From positions 1 through 46,149 of the forward strand of contig NZ_JACJON010000017.1 of NCBI RefSeq assembly GCF_014695585.1: a stretch of 46,149 bases of DNA, written 5' to 3'. Source of the stretch: Microcoleus sp. FACHB-831 (GTDB taxonomy: Bacteria; Cyanobacteriota; Cyanobacteriia; Cyanobacteriales; FACHB-T130). Below are positions 18,282 through 27,428 of the stretch, one piece after another. A program made the translations under genes and the position numbers. Position 1 is the first letter of the stretch. Each line of letters begins with the position of its first letter. Below the pieces are notes generated by a model. That model saw only the letters and a list, made by a program, of their open reading frames with translations, had not been told where the DNA came from and made no database searches.

Positions 18282-19169
18282 TTAACCCAAATCATCTAAG
18301 TCAATATTCAACTCGCGCAGTTTCGCCGCCAGTCTTTCAGCACGCTCAGAAGCTAACCTTGCTTGCTCTTGAGCTGCTGCTGCTTCAGCTTGGGCTGCTA
18401 AAGCTTCCTGTTGGGCGGCTAAAACTTCCTGTTGGGCTGCTGCTGCTTCGGCGATCGCTGCGGCGGCTTGCTCTTGGGCTGCTGCTGCTTCCTCATCGGG
18501 AGTTAAAATCATTTCTCCCGACTCAGTAAACCACCGCAACCAAATCCGGTTCACACCTTTATAAATACCTTGCCACAAGCCGAAACTTAACCCTAATTCT
18601 GGAACCAGATAGAGTTGGTCATCAGTTGGTGTCATCAGTTCGTAATGACCTCCAACCAGACGAAAAGGTTGAATTTCATTCGTATAACGACTGAAAACAA
18701 TATAATAAGGAACGCGCAAAATCCGCTCGTAAACTTGCCATTTAGTCGGTGGTTTTCCTCTTTGAGAAACCGTCCGACCTAAATCTTCATCTTCCGTACT
18801 TGGCGACAATAATTCTACTACAACAAACGGACTAACCTGTTCTTGCCAGATGACATAACTCATACGCAGGTCATGACCTTCGTAGAGGCTGGGGACTCCC
18901 ACCACAGCATACCAATCTGGGCGTTTGTACCAGTTGGTATGGCGGACATCGTAGTAAAGATTTAGGTCAGCAGCGGTAAATATCTCGTCTGGGCTATAGT
19001 TGGATGGTTTGAAAGTATCATCCAAAATACCTGGCTGGCGACCGTGATACTGATCGGGCAAATACTCTTCCTCTGGATTTTCGTCAGGTAGATCGTACAT
19101 CGTCGGCAAAGTCTGCCGAGGTGAAAGAGGCGGTTCCGATTGGGGAGGTAGGCTTTGAAAGGTAGTCAC
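18282..19169 (-). CDS. Uma2-family (DUF820) PD-(D/E)XK endonuclease-like protein
   Basis: The frame encodes about 295 residues. The cyanobacterial Uma2 pattern is clear: TLPTMYDLPDENPEEEYLPDQ near the start, TAADLNLYYD, RPDWYAVVGVP, then FVVVELLSPSTEDED, where the acidic residues of a PD-(D/E)XK-type site are expected. The last 70 residues are an Ala/Gln/Glu-rich run (AAAAQEQ, LAAQAEAAAAQEQ) ending SERAERLAAKLRELNIDLDDL, a predicted long helix or coiled coil. The start is taken as GTG 19169 because AGAG lies seven bases upstream; a TTG at 19175 is also open. Uma2 proteins are abundant in cyanobacteria, and their cellular role is not settled. The gene converges on the STAND gene with only 26 bases between stops. 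Confidence 0.85.
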   Translation of the reverse strand: MTTFQSLPPQSEPPLSPRQTLPTMYDLPDENPEEEYLPDQYHGRQPGILDDTFKPSNYSPDEIFTAADLNLYYDVRHTNWYKRPDWYAVVGVPSLYEGHDLRMSYVIWQEQVSPFVVVELLSPSTEDEDLGRTVSQRGKPPTKWQVYERILRVPYYIVFSRYTNEIQPFRLVGGHYELMTPTDDQLYLVPELGLSFGLWQGIYKGVNRIWLRWFTESGEMILTPDEEAAAAQEQAAAAIAEAAAAQQEVLAAQQEALAAQAEAAAAQEQARLASERAERLAAKLRELNIDLDDLG

Positions 19170-19240
19170 GGCCAATCTCTAAGGTGTATATATTACAGGA
19201 TATCAACTAAGATAAAAACCTATATCTTGCATCTCAATTT

Positions 19241-20512
19241 ATGAATTTCTACCTCGGCATAGACTTTGGCACTTCTGGCGCACGGGCTATAGTTATTGAT
19301 CCTGAAGGTAATATTCATGCTTCGTCGCAATATTCTTTTGATGAAGTGTCATATTTAGCTCTTAGCTGGAAGACGGCTTTGTTTGCCTTAATTGAGCAAA
19401 TTCCTCAAGAGTTGCGAGGGGAAATAAGCGCGATCGCCATTGATGGTACTTCCTCTACTGTGTTGCTGTGCGATCGCGCTGGTAATCCTATTGATGAACC
19501 CATCCTCTACAACGATGCGCGGGGTGTGGAAGTCATGGATAAATTAAGGGAAATTGCTCCTCCCAACCATACTGTATTAAATGCCACTTCCAGCCTTGCA
19601 AAACTTTTGTGGTGGCAAAAAGCCATCCCCCTTGACCCCCCTTTCAAACGTGGGGATAGAGTAGAGTTATTCCTACATCAGGCAGATTGGCTGGCTTTTT
19701 TATTACATGGACAATTGGGCATTAGCGACTATCACAATGCTTTGAAATTGGGTTATGATGTCGAGCATTTGTGTTATCCAGAATGGCTGTTAAATTTGCC
19801 AATATCTAACTTACTACCTAAAGTTATCGCTCCTGGTTCTCCTATTGCCGAAGTACAACCTGAAATTGTTAGCCAGTTAGGATTAAGTAAAGATTGCCTT
19901 GTATGTGCTGGCACAACTGATAGTATTGCTGCATTTCTTGCTAGCGGTGCAAATTCTCCTGGTGAAGCTGTAACTTCCCTTGGTTCTACGCTAGTGCTGA
20001 AACTTTTAAGCCGCACTAAAGTAGATGATGCTAAATACGGAATTTACAGTCACCGTTTGGACGATTTGTGGTTAGTTGGTGGTGCTTCTAATACTGGCGG
20101 TGCAGTCTTGCGAAAATTTTTTACAGATGCAGAATTAGAAAATCTCAGCAATCAGATAGATGCAGAAAAGGAGAGCCAGCTTGATTATTATCCCTTGTTG
20201 AAAGAGGGCGATCGCTTCCCGATTAACGACCCCCATCTGCCGCCCCGACTTGAACCGCGCCCAGATAATCCAGTAGAATTCTTACATGGTTTACTCGAAA
20301 GCATAGCCCGCATTGAGGCACGGGGTTATCAATTGTTACAACACCTGGGTAGCACAGAGCTAAAGCAAGTTTATACTGCTGGTGGTGGTGCTAAAAATCC
20401 AGTTTGGGCTGCAATTCGCGGGCGTCATCTGCAAGTGCCACTTATCCCATCGATTCAGACTGCTGCTGCTTATGGCACAGCATTGTTAGCGATGCGGGGA
20501 ATTAACAAATGA
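19241..20512 (+). CDS. FGGY-family carbohydrate kinase, D-ribulose kinase-like
   Basis: This 423-aa protein has the FGGY kinase hallmarks: an N-terminal phosphate loop IDFGTSGARA at about 7-16, the IAIDGTSST block near 65, a second-domain segment CAGTTDSIAAF, SLGSTLVLK, and the late adenosine loop YTAGGGAKNPVW. Length and motifs match the short cyanobacterial/plant-plastid type kinase, of which the Synechococcus elongatus member is reported to phosphorylate D-ribulose; xylulokinase is the usual alternative database name. It would act in the cytoplasm, feeding free pentuloses into the pentose phosphate pathway. The gene is divergent from the Uma2 gene and 20 bases upstream of the next exported protein, so the two may share a transcript. 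Confidence 0.85.
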   Translation: MNFYLGIDFGTSGARAIVIDPEGNIHASSQYSFDEVSYLALSWKTALFALIEQIPQELRGEISAIAIDGTSSTVLLCDRAGNPIDEPILYNDARGVEVMDKLREIAPPNHTVLNATSSLAKLLWWQKAIPLDPPFKRGDRVELFLHQADWLAFLLHGQLGISDYHNALKLGYDVEHLCYPEWLLNLPISNLLPKVIAPGSPIAEVQPEIVSQLGLSKDCLVCAGTTDSIAAFLASGANSPGEAVTSLGSTLVLKLLSRTKVDDAKYGIYSHRLDDLWLVGGASNTGGAVLRKFFTDAELENLSNQIDAEKESQLDYYPLLKEGDRFPINDPHLPPRLEPRPDNPVEFLHGLLESIARIEARGYQLLQHLGSTELKQVYTAGGGAKNPVWAAIRGRHLQVPLIPSIQTAAAYGTALLAMRGINK

Positions 20513-20532
20513 ACCGCTAAGAATGTAAAATT

Positions 20533-21261
20533 ATGAGATTTTTTTCCTTACTTTCACTTACTCTAGCAACTACCACAATAACCCTATTTTCGTCGGGCGG
20601 ATTTGCGGCAAATGTCTTTAGAACAACTCAGCGGATGTCTGGTTTCTCACCAGATAGCCGTCATTATATACATCTCGAAAGTTCTAGGGACACGGGGCCA
20701 GAAATTCCTAAAGCACACTTACAAATTGTGAATGTACGTTCCAATGCTTGTGTTGAGGATGGCTGCTTAGAAACTGAATATGATAAAGACTCTTATTCGG
20801 TTCCTCTCAAGGCGGCTGAAGACGACTTGCTCAAGCGAACTTTAAATCTACGGCAGACTTTGAAGATGACTGCTTTAAAAACAGGAATAAAGCTGCCAGT
20901 TATATCAAAAGCGAAAAGTCCGGATGGAACTGAGAGCGTCACTGTCCGTTTAAATAAGCCTGGAGAAACTCTACAAATTTTCCTTCAGCAAAGGCACATC
21001 CCTTCAATCGTGCGTGGTGGCGCTGACGATGTAGATAGAGCAGCGATGCGTCTTTATGCTGTTAGATATTTAAATAATATTAATACAAGCAAACTGACGG
21101 TTGGTGACATCAACAAATTGCGCGATGCTGTCATAAATTACTCTATAAGAGAAGTGCGTTTGTCTCCCAACGGGAAAAACATCGTTGTTCTGCTTGATAT
21201 GAATAAAACCACTTTTGATGGTGTGTTGCGGGCAACTTTGGTGCAGAGTTTTCCTCTGTGA
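20533..21261 (+). CDS. Exported protein, DUF2259-like
   Basis: The 242-aa product begins with a signal peptide (MRFFSLLSLTLATTTITLFSSGGFAANVF). The mature N-terminus has FSPDSRHYIHLESSRDTGPEIPKAHLQIVNV, which fits the start of DUF2259 'predicted secreted protein' members (FSPDGRY, then an aromatic run, then 'ivdv'). Two cysteines (NACVEDGCLE) may form a disulfide. The C-terminal part repeats an RLSPNGKNIVVLL strand that looks like a degenerate beta-propeller blade. It lies 20 bases after the kinase gene, same strand, probably in one transcript. Function is unknown. Confidence 0.65.
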   Translation: MRFFSLLSLTLATTTITLFSSGGFAANVFRTTQRMSGFSPDSRHYIHLESSRDTGPEIPKAHLQIVNVRSNACVEDGCLETEYDKDSYSVPLKAAEDDLLKRTLNLRQTLKMTALKTGIKLPVISKAKSPDGTESVTVRLNKPGETLQIFLQQRHIPSIVRGGADDVDRAAMRLYAVRYLNNINTSKLTVGDINKLRDAVINYSIREVRLSPNGKNIVVLLDMNKTTFDGVLRATLVQSFPL

Positions 21262-21300
21262 ACTATCAACTCAGACATTAAACCTAACAACCAGGCTAGC

Positions 21301-21426
21301 AAGGGAATTTATTCCCTTCCTAACTCGGAGGGGAGGCAGCAGCCCTCCAACCTCTCGTTCCCAGGCTCCAGTCTGGAAACAATAATATAGAGGCTCTGCC
21401 TCGATAATATAGAGGGCTGCTACCTC
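21301..21426. repeat. Cluster of inverted and direct repeats between convergent genes
   Basis: AAGGGAAT at 21301-21308 pairs with ATTCCCTT at 21311-21318. GAGGCAGCAGCCCTC at 21333-21347 pairs, with one mismatch, with the arm at 21412-21426. GAGGC/GCCTC forms a small hairpin at 21390-21402, and ATAATATAGAGG is repeated at 21382 and 21404. The text (TTCCCAGGCTCCAGTCTGG and similar) resembles dispersed 'CCAGGCTGGAGCCTGG' filler repeats of filamentous cyanobacteria. It sits between the stops of the DUF2259-like gene and the helicase gene and may also stop transcription from both sides. Confidence 0.6.
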
Positions 21427-21436
21427 AGTTATTTAG

Positions 21437-23800
21437 CTAATCAACTCGTCGCAGTTGAGCAATTTTGGGGTCAATAATCTTTTGACCGATACCGGGGAAT
21501 TTGATAGCAACAGTAATTTTATTCCCCGATCCCAAAATGTGGGTTATATTACCGATACCAAAACTTGGGTGAAGGACGCGATCGCCCACTTTCCAATCTT
21601 GTTTTGGTGCGCTAACCGTGCGGCTACTGCTGGTTTTCCTAGTCGGTGGTTGCTCAGATTGTGATGCTGCAACTGTCCTATCGGTATAATTATTATTTCC
21701 AGCATTAGATCTTATTAATTCTGCTGGTAACTCCTTAAGAAACTGAGAACGTATGGCTGGTTCTCGGTTCCCCCACAGGCGACGCGAAGCAGCATGGCTA
21801 ATAAACAATTGTTCTTGAGCGCGGGTAATGCCAACGTAACAAAGGCGCCGTTCTTCTTCCAATCCTGCCGGATTGTCTAAACTGCGGCTGTGTGGCAACA
21901 ATCCTTGCTCTAAACCCACCAAGAATACTATAGGAAACTCCAGACCTTTCGCAGAGTGCAAAGTCATCAGCGAAACTGCTTTTTCTCCCTCTTCTAAGTT
22001 ATCCAAATCCGAGGCTAAAGAAGCTTGTCCTAGAAAATTTTCTAGGGTGGGTTCTTCATGTTCTTCTTCAAATTGCCGCACGGCATTATAAAGTTCTTGG
22101 ATGTTTGCTAGGCGATTTTCCGCTTCATCTGTCCCCTGCTTTTCCAAGTCTTTGATATAACCAGAATCTTCCATCACCTGTTCGACAATTTGCGATGGTG
22201 GGATAGTTTCCATTTGCTGTTGTGCAGTGCGAATTACCTGCACAAACTGCATAATCGGTTTTGCAGTACGTCCGGCGAGGCTATTAACTGAAGTTTCATC
22301 GCTGATAATTTCCCATAGGGGGACATTCAATTCTTGCGCCGCAGTTTCCAAACGATCTACTGTAGTATCGCCAATGCCGCGACGGGGAGTATTTATCACC
22401 CGTTTGAGACTAAGTGAGTCAGACGGATTAACGATAAGTCGCAGGTAGGCGATCGCGTCTTTAATTTCCTTGCGATCGTAAAACTTCAAACCCCCAACCA
22501 TCTGGTAAGTAATTCCCCACCTCACCATCAATTCTTCAAGCGGGCGAGATTGGGCGTTCATGCGGTAAAGTATGGCAAAACTACCCAAATCTAATTCTGG
22601 ATTTTGACGAATCATGTTACGGATTTGCTTTACCACAAAATCCGCTTCATGTGTCTCGTCGTCTGCTTTGAAACAATAAATGTGTTCCCCTATTCCCCGC
22701 GTTGCTTTAAGGATTTTCTCAATGCGCTGTGTATTATTTTCAATCAGATGGTTAGCAGCTTGCAGAATATTTTCCCTAGAGCGATAGTTTTCTTCTAGCT
22801 TCACCATCGTGCGGGTATCTTCATCTTGCAAACCGTCGCCAAAATCTTCTTGAAATTCTAACAAAACGGTATAGTCTGCACCCCGGAAACTGTAAATAGA
22901 CTGATCTACATCTCCGACTACAAAAATAGAGCGATCGCTCCAATCCCAGTTGCTCTTTTTCGTTTCTCCATTTGTAGTCAACAAACGTATGAGATCGTAC
23001 TGAATCCTATTAGTATCTTGATATTCATCTGCCAAAATATGATGAAATCTTCGATGCCAGTAACCCAACACCTTCTCGTTTTGTTGAAACAATCGCACGG
23101 GAACCAGAATAAGATCGTCAAAATCTAAGGCGTTATTTTCTGCTAGCCTAGTCTGATATATATTGTAAACTTGGGCAATGGTTTTACCCCGAAAATTAGG
23201 TTGATCGTTCTCGAAGTCTTGGGGTGAAAATCCCTGGTTTTTGGCGTTACTGATCGCCGAACGGACGGCACGAGGTTCAAATTTTTTGTCATCCAGATTT
23301 AACTGTTTTGTGACAATTTCTTTGATAACGCTTTGAACGTCAGATTCGTCAAATATCGAAAAATTTTTATTCCAACTGCGTCCTTTTTCGTCTTGATATT
23401 TCTCGATATCAAATCTGAGGATACGAGCGCAAAGACTGTGGAACGTGCCAATCCACAAATCTTTGATATAACTTCTGTAAACTTGCGATTCTAGTTTTGT
23501 TTTATCCTCAGCTACCAATGCCTCAAGAGGCTTACCGTAGTCTTCCCTAGCCACTTGTTGGGCAAATAGTTTCTTAATTCGTTCTTTCATCTCCCGTGCG
23601 GCTTTATTAGTAAAAGTCACCGCCAGGATATTTTCGGGATCTACGGCGTGCTTGAGGATGAGATTGGCAATGCGATAGGTGAGCGCTCGTGTTTTGCCGG
23701 AACCCGCGCCAGCTACGACTAACAAGGCGCCGCAGTAATGTTCTACGGCTTTGCGTTGACTGGGGTTGAGGTGGCTGAGGAAGTCAGTGGTTTGAGTCAT
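21437..23800 (-). CDS. pcrA: ATP-dependent DNA helicase UvrD/PcrA
   Basis: This 787-aa superfamily 1A helicase has all main motifs: the Q-motif region LNPSQRKAV at 11-19, Walker A AGAGSGKT at about 31-38, motif Ia TFTNKAAREMKER, motif II ADEYQDTN, motif III VGDVDQSIYSFRGAD, motif IV LEENYRS, motif V TLHSAKGLEF and motif VI YVGITRAQE. The C-terminal end (about 730-787) has DWKVGDRVLHPSFGIGNI, the Tudor-like RNA-polymerase-binding element typical of PcrA. It unwinds DNA 3' to 5' in nucleotide excision repair and in clearing replication blocks. Full length for the family. It converges with the exported-protein gene. Confidence 0.95.
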   Translation of the reverse strand: MTQTTDFLSHLNPSQRKAVEHYCGALLVVAGAGSGKTRALTYRIANLILKHAVDPENILAVTFTNKAAREMKERIKKLFAQQVAREDYGKPLEALVAEDKTKLESQVYRSYIKDLWIGTFHSLCARILRFDIEKYQDEKGRSWNKNFSIFDESDVQSVIKEIVTKQLNLDDKKFEPRAVRSAISNAKNQGFSPQDFENDQPNFRGKTIAQVYNIYQTRLAENNALDFDDLILVPVRLFQQNEKVLGYWHRRFHHILADEYQDTNRIQYDLIRLLTTNGETKKSNWDWSDRSIFVVGDVDQSIYSFRGADYTVLLEFQEDFGDGLQDEDTRTMVKLEENYRSRENILQAANHLIENNTQRIEKILKATRGIGEHIYCFKADDETHEADFVVKQIRNMIRQNPELDLGSFAILYRMNAQSRPLEELMVRWGITYQMVGGLKFYDRKEIKDAIAYLRLIVNPSDSLSLKRVINTPRRGIGDTTVDRLETAAQELNVPLWEIISDETSVNSLAGRTAKPIMQFVQVIRTAQQQMETIPPSQIVEQVMEDSGYIKDLEKQGTDEAENRLANIQELYNAVRQFEEEHEEPTLENFLGQASLASDLDNLEEGEKAVSLMTLHSAKGLEFPIVFLVGLEQGLLPHSRSLDNPAGLEEERRLCYVGITRAQEQLFISHAASRRLWGNREPAIRSQFLKELPAELIRSNAGNNNYTDRTVAASQSEQPPTRKTSSSRTVSAPKQDWKVGDRVLHPSFGIGNITHILGSGNKITVAIKFPGIGQKIIDPKIAQLRRVD

Positions 23801-23969
23801 GGCTTGACTGGTGGAATCCGCTCATTTTAGGGCAACAGCCTTTCCGATAGCAGGGCTGCTTTGTGTTGAGGCTCCCGCAGCATCTACTTAGAAGAGCGTT
23901 CAGTGCGAAAGCCTATCTTATCCCATTTGAGCGCATCCAGCCGCTCAGTAAGGTGCAGCGACTGGTTCT

Positions 23970-25832
23970 TTATGAGGTAACGGGTAGGCGGGCTGTGAAA
24001 ATAGACCCATGTCCGAGCTTACTTTCTACAACAATATCACCGCCCATCATTTGGCAGAAATGGCGGCTGATCGCCAACCCCAATCCCGTCCCACCGTACT
24101 TTTTGGTGGTTGAGGCATCCCCTTGCATGAACGCTTGAAACAACCGCTGCTGTTGGTCATCAGACATACCAATCCCTGTATCTTGCACGCGGAAGCAAAC
24201 CCACTCAAACGATTTTTGGTTTGAGGATTCCGCACCTAGTTCGTGATGCTGTGCGAATCGCCGCTTCGCTAAAGCAATTTTGTGTATTAAATTTTTAGAG
24301 TGTTCGTCAATCCCCACAACATCCGATCCGCGATCGCCAGCCTCCATTCCAAAATCTAACGGGAATACAACATCGCTTTGCTCGCGAGTAACTTTCAGCG
24401 TCACCCGCCCTTGTTTGGTAAACTTAGCGGCATTGCTCAACAAGTTAAAAAGCACCTGTCGCACCTTAGTTTGATCGGCGTGCATGATATCGAGTCGGTC
24501 GTCAAAATTAACCTCTAAAATATTTCGGTTCTTCTCCACCAACGGCTTTACCGTAGCGACAACGCTATTAATTAGCGTCTTAATATCAAACGTTTCGGGG
24601 TAGAGAGTCATCTTACCCGCTTCAATCTTCGATAAGTCGAGGATGTCGTTAATCAGCGCCAGCAGATGCTTGCCAGCAGCATTGATTGACTGGAGATCTG
24701 TAATAAAATCCTCATCGTCTATGTTTAGCTCCTGGGCGTCTTCTTCGAGGAGTTGGCTAAAGTTAATGATTGCATTCAACGGTGTACGCAGCTCGTGGCT
24801 GATATTAGCCAGAAACTGGCTCTTTGCCAAGTTTGCGGCTTCAGCTAATTCTTTAGCGTGTTGCAGTTCTTGGGTACGCTGGGCTACCCGCTCGATGAGA
24901 TGATTGAGGGACCTAGCTAACGACCCAATTTCATCCGAGGTTGTGATGGGGACGCGCAGATCGAAGTTTGACTGCCTAGCTACTTGCTTGGCAACCTGAG
25001 TTACATTTACCACAGGCTCAGCGATCGCCCTAGTGGTACGCAGCGCCACACTACCAGCAATCGCTACCGACATACACATACTTAGGATAATAATTAACTT
25101 CTCAAGTCCTTGTGCATCCTCCATCACTTCTCCCCCTTGCTGCTCCTGCTTTTGAGCAATGTCAAGGATGGTGGCCAATTTTGCCCGCAGCTGCTCTAGT
25201 TTAATCGCTTCCTCCCCACGCACCAGGATCAGTAGTTGTCGTCGTACTGACTCAACTAACTCTGGCTGGACTTGCGCTGCGTCGAGTTGCTGCAAGGTTG
25301 ACTCGATTTGCTTTGCGTATAATTCTAAGCTAGCCGCGTAAGCCTGCAATAAACCCTTTATACTGCCTGGGTCTGCGGCTAACCAAGCGGGATTGCTATC
25401 TATGAAGCGTTCAATTTCAAGGCCCAGTTTCTTACTCCGGGCAATACTCTCACGAAACTGGGCTTTTTCTGTCCGCAGCCATTGCCGATCGTCTACTACA
25501 GAAGCTAGGTGAGAGCCGTATAACTGCGCGCCTACTACCGCATCCTTAAAATTCCCCAACAGTTGTGCTTGTATGTGGGCATCATTTAGTTGCTCTACTC
25601 CCCTACCCTGGTAGTAGTCTGCAATTACCAGCCCAGTAAGCGATCCTAAAAAGCCAATCCCAATTGCCAAGAAATACCCGTAGCCTATTTTTTGGTGAAT
25701 GCGCCACGAACTGACTTTGAGCCTTTTATAGGTGAGAGCTTTTAGATCTCGGCTGGTAGACGAAGGTTGAGTCGGTAAAACTTTTTTGCTCTTTGTGTTG
25801 CCGTCAGCAGAGGTTGATTCTTGAGGTTGCAT
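23970..25832 (-). CDS. Membrane-bound sensor histidine kinase (HAMP, HisKA, HATPase)
   Basis: The start is set at the ATG at 25832 (MQPQESTS), because AAGGAG lies ten bases before it; a longer frame opens at 25874. The resulting 620-aa protein has a first TM helix at about 50-71, an extracytoplasmic helical sensor region of about 170 residues, and a second TM helix at about 245-265. HAMP follows at about 268-320 ([19 protein letters not shown]), then HisKA with the phospho-acceptor His346 in [15 protein letters not shown]. The HATPase domain has an N box ([13 protein letters not shown]), a G1 box (DTGIGMSDD), and a [11 protein letters not shown] lid. No receiver domain is attached and no response regulator gene is adjacent, so the partner is encoded elsewhere. 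The helical periplasmic domain resembles four-helix-bundle sensors; the signal is unknown. Confidence 0.9.
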   Translation of the reverse strand: MQPQESTSADGNTKSKKVLPTQPSSTSRDLKALTYKRLKVSSWRIHQKIGYGYFLAIGIGFLGSLTGLVIADYYQGRGVEQLNDAHIQAQLLGNFKDAVVGAQLYGSHLASVVDDRQWLRTEKAQFRESIARSKKLGLEIERFIDSNPAWLAADPGSIKGLLQAYAASLELYAKQIESTLQQLDAAQVQPELVESVRRQLLILVRGEEAIKLEQLRAKLATILDIAQKQEQQGGEVMEDAQGLEKLIIILSMCMSVAIAGSVALRTTRAIAEPVVNVTQVAKQVARQSNFDLRVPITTSDEIGSLARSLNHLIERVAQRTQELQHAKELAEAANLAKSQFLANISHELRTPLNAIINFSQLLEEDAQELNIDDEDFITDLQSINAAGKHLLALINDILDLSKIEAGKMTLYPETFDIKTLINSVVATVKPLVEKNRNILEVNFDDRLDIMHADQTKVRQVLFNLLSNAAKFTKQGRVTLKVTREQSDVVFPLDFGMEAGDRGSDVVGIDEHSKNLIHKIALAKRRFAQHHELGAESSNQKSFEWVCFRVQDTGIGMSDDQQQRLFQAFMQGDASTTKKYGGTGLGLAISRHFCQMMGGDIVVESKLGHGSIFTARLPVTS

Positions 25833-26137
25833 CGTGTCGAAACTCCTTGCCCTCCTGCGAAATAGCGATCGCATCAGCCTAGCTACTGAGATCGCATCAA
25901 GTGCCGATCAACACTCAACCCCACTTTTCTCAGATCTGTGATTTTCCGCACAAGTTCTAAGTTGTATGGTGTTTATGCCTAATCCTAGCACCGATTGATT
26001 TAACCCTGGAAAACTAAATCAAGCTCGCTAAATCCGAGTGTCTTAAATAAGATAGCGCTTAACTCGTTAAGTTTCCAAAAACGTAACACTAGCCAATGGC
26101 TACCTCTGGCGATGCCACATTGGGAATAGGCTATTAA
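25833..26137. other. Divergent promoter region, histidine kinase / SIMPL lipoprotein
   Basis: No gene is seen. CTTAAC-TC-GTTAAG at 26058-26071 is a perfect 14-base palindrome about 70 bases before the SIMPL gene and could be an operator. A HIP1 site lies at 25864-25871, inside the frame upstream of the chosen kinase start. Confidence 0.4.
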
Positions 26138-26908
26138 ATGTGCTTTCCCCATATGACTCGGAATCTTTTGTCTAGTTCTAGCTTAAATACCTGGAATCGC
26201 TTGAAAATATTGTCTTTAGTCGTTGGTTTATTCGGTCTCACGGCTTGCCAATCAGTTCCGATTAATCAAGAAAAATTAGTGCGAACTCTCACGGTTCCCG
26301 GTAAAGGAAAAGTCAATATCCCCACAACCATGACGCAAGTGAATCTGGGCGTTCAGGTGCAGGGTAAAACTTCTGCTGAGGTGCAACAACAGGTAGCGCA
26401 GAAGTCGTCTGCGGTTGTGGAACTACTGAAATCGCGCAAGGAAGTAGAAAAACTCGAAACCGCTGGGATTAACCTCAACCCCGACTATAGTTATAAAGAT
26501 GGCAGGCAGACTTTAGTGGGATATTCTGGCAGCAACATCGTCAAATTTAGGGTTCCTACCGAGAAAACCGGGACATTGCTGGATGAAGCGATTAAAGCGG
26601 GAGCAACTAGGATTGACGGACTTAGCTTTGTCGCCTCAGATGAAGCGATCGCGATCGCTCAAAAACAAGCTCTCAAAAACGCTGTTGAAGATGCCACCAA
26701 ACAAGCCGATGCGGTTTTGGGTGCCTTAAATCTCCGCAATCGCGAGATTGTCAACATTCAACTTAATGCAGTCAATCCTCCACAGCCGATACCTATGCCA
26801 GCTATTGCTGCTGAAAACTTTGCTAGTAAGCAGAGTATGCGCGATACACCTGTTGTAGGTGGCGAACGGGAGATTGAAGCTTTCGTTACTTTGCAAATTA
26901 AATACTAG
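26138..26908 (+). CDS. SIMPL-domain (DUF541) lipoprotein
   Basis: The 256-aa product has an N-terminal hydrophobic helix with the lipobox LTAC, Cys37 being the likely lipidation site, so it should be anchored in a membrane facing the periplasm. The mature part matches SIMPL/DUF541: the strand RTLTVPGKGKVNIPTTMTQVNLGV, alternating helices (AEVQQQVAQKSSAVVELLK), the block LVGYSGSNIVKFRVP, GATRIDGLSFVASDE and a final EREIEAFVTLQIKY. Related proteins are periplasmic or outer-membrane 26-kDa proteins linked to stress tolerance, but the function is not established. ATG 26138 is used; ATG 26153 would also keep the signal sequence. Confidence 0.85.
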   Translation: MCFPHMTRNLLSSSSLNTWNRLKILSLVVGLFGLTACQSVPINQEKLVRTLTVPGKGKVNIPTTMTQVNLGVQVQGKTSAEVQQQVAQKSSAVVELLKSRKEVEKLETAGINLNPDYSYKDGRQTLVGYSGSNIVKFRVPTEKTGTLLDEAIKAGATRIDGLSFVASDEAIAIAQKQALKNAVEDATKQADAVLGALNLRNREIVNIQLNAVNPPQPIPMPAIAAENFASKQSMRDTPVVGGEREIEAFVTLQIKY

Positions 26909-26969
26909 AGCACTAAGGTGGGCAACGCCCACCTATTAGCTTCTAATCTAAGTTAATCCAAAATCCAAG

Positions 26970-27359
26970 TCAGCCTTCGATGAGTTTTTTGATAAAAAAC
27001 GCGATCGCCAATCCAAAAACAAGCCAGGTGCAAGCAATCAGACTAGCAGCTACCCAATTAGTAGGTTTACTTTGACCCTGCGCGATCGCTGTTTCCGCTT
27101 TTTCCTGACACTCTACCATCACGTTTTGAGGAATGATCCGCAAAACTAACATTATTCCCAATGGCACTAATATCAAGTCATCCAGATAACCCAGAACGGG
27201 AATAAAATCTGGAATTAAATCAATCGGACTGAGGGCATAACCAACAACTATAGCCGCCAAAACTTTCGCATATAGGGGCACTCTCGGATCTTTATATGCA
27301 AAGTAAAGGGCGTATATTTCTTTTTTGAGTTGCCTAGCCCGTTCTTTCCATGCCTGCAT
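26970..27359 (-). CDS. YkvA-family (DUF1232) small membrane protein
   Basis: This 129-aa protein has the DUF1232 core LYAKVLAAIVVGYALSPIDLIPDFIPVLGYLDDLILVP, where the SPIDLIPDFIP and LGYLDDL motifs are diagnostic. Hydrophobic helices lie at about 48-65, 70-95 and 108-126, consistent with an inner-membrane protein. The basic N-terminal helix (WKERARQLKKEIYALYFAYKDPR) should be cytoplasmic. Function is unknown in this family. The gene is minus strand, 69 bases downstream of metK; a short GC-rich inverted stretch at 27393-27420 (GTAGGGCGGGCAGTGCCCGCCCTAC) between them can fold into a hairpin and probably ends metK transcription. Confidence 0.85.
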   Translation of the reverse strand: MQAWKERARQLKKEIYALYFAYKDPRVPLYAKVLAAIVVGYALSPIDLIPDFIPVLGYLDDLILVPLGIMLVLRIIPQNVMVECQEKAETAIAQGQSKPTNWVAASLIACTWLVFGLAIAFFIKKLIEG

Positions 27360-27392
27360 CGCTTTTTTGGAGATTACGCGATCGCCTACCTA

Positions 27393-27420
27393 TAAGTAGG
27401 GCGGGCAGTGCCCGCCCTAC
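27393..27420 (-). terminator. GC-rich hairpin downstream of metK
   Basis: GTAGGGCGGGCA and TGCCCGCCCTAC form a near-perfect stem within these bases. It lies immediately 3' of the metK stop (minus strand) and before the YkvA gene. It lacks a clear T-run, so it is either a weak terminator or an mRNA-stabilising hairpin, or a dispersed 'AGGGCGGGC' cyanobacterial repeat. Confidence 0.45.
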
Positions 27421-27428
27421 TTACTGTC

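Noticed and set aside
18215-18529. Leucine-rich plus-strand frame opposite the end of the Uma2 gene
   Set aside because: Mirror image of the Ala/Gln-rich tail of the Uma2 protein; the minus-strand gene explains the region.
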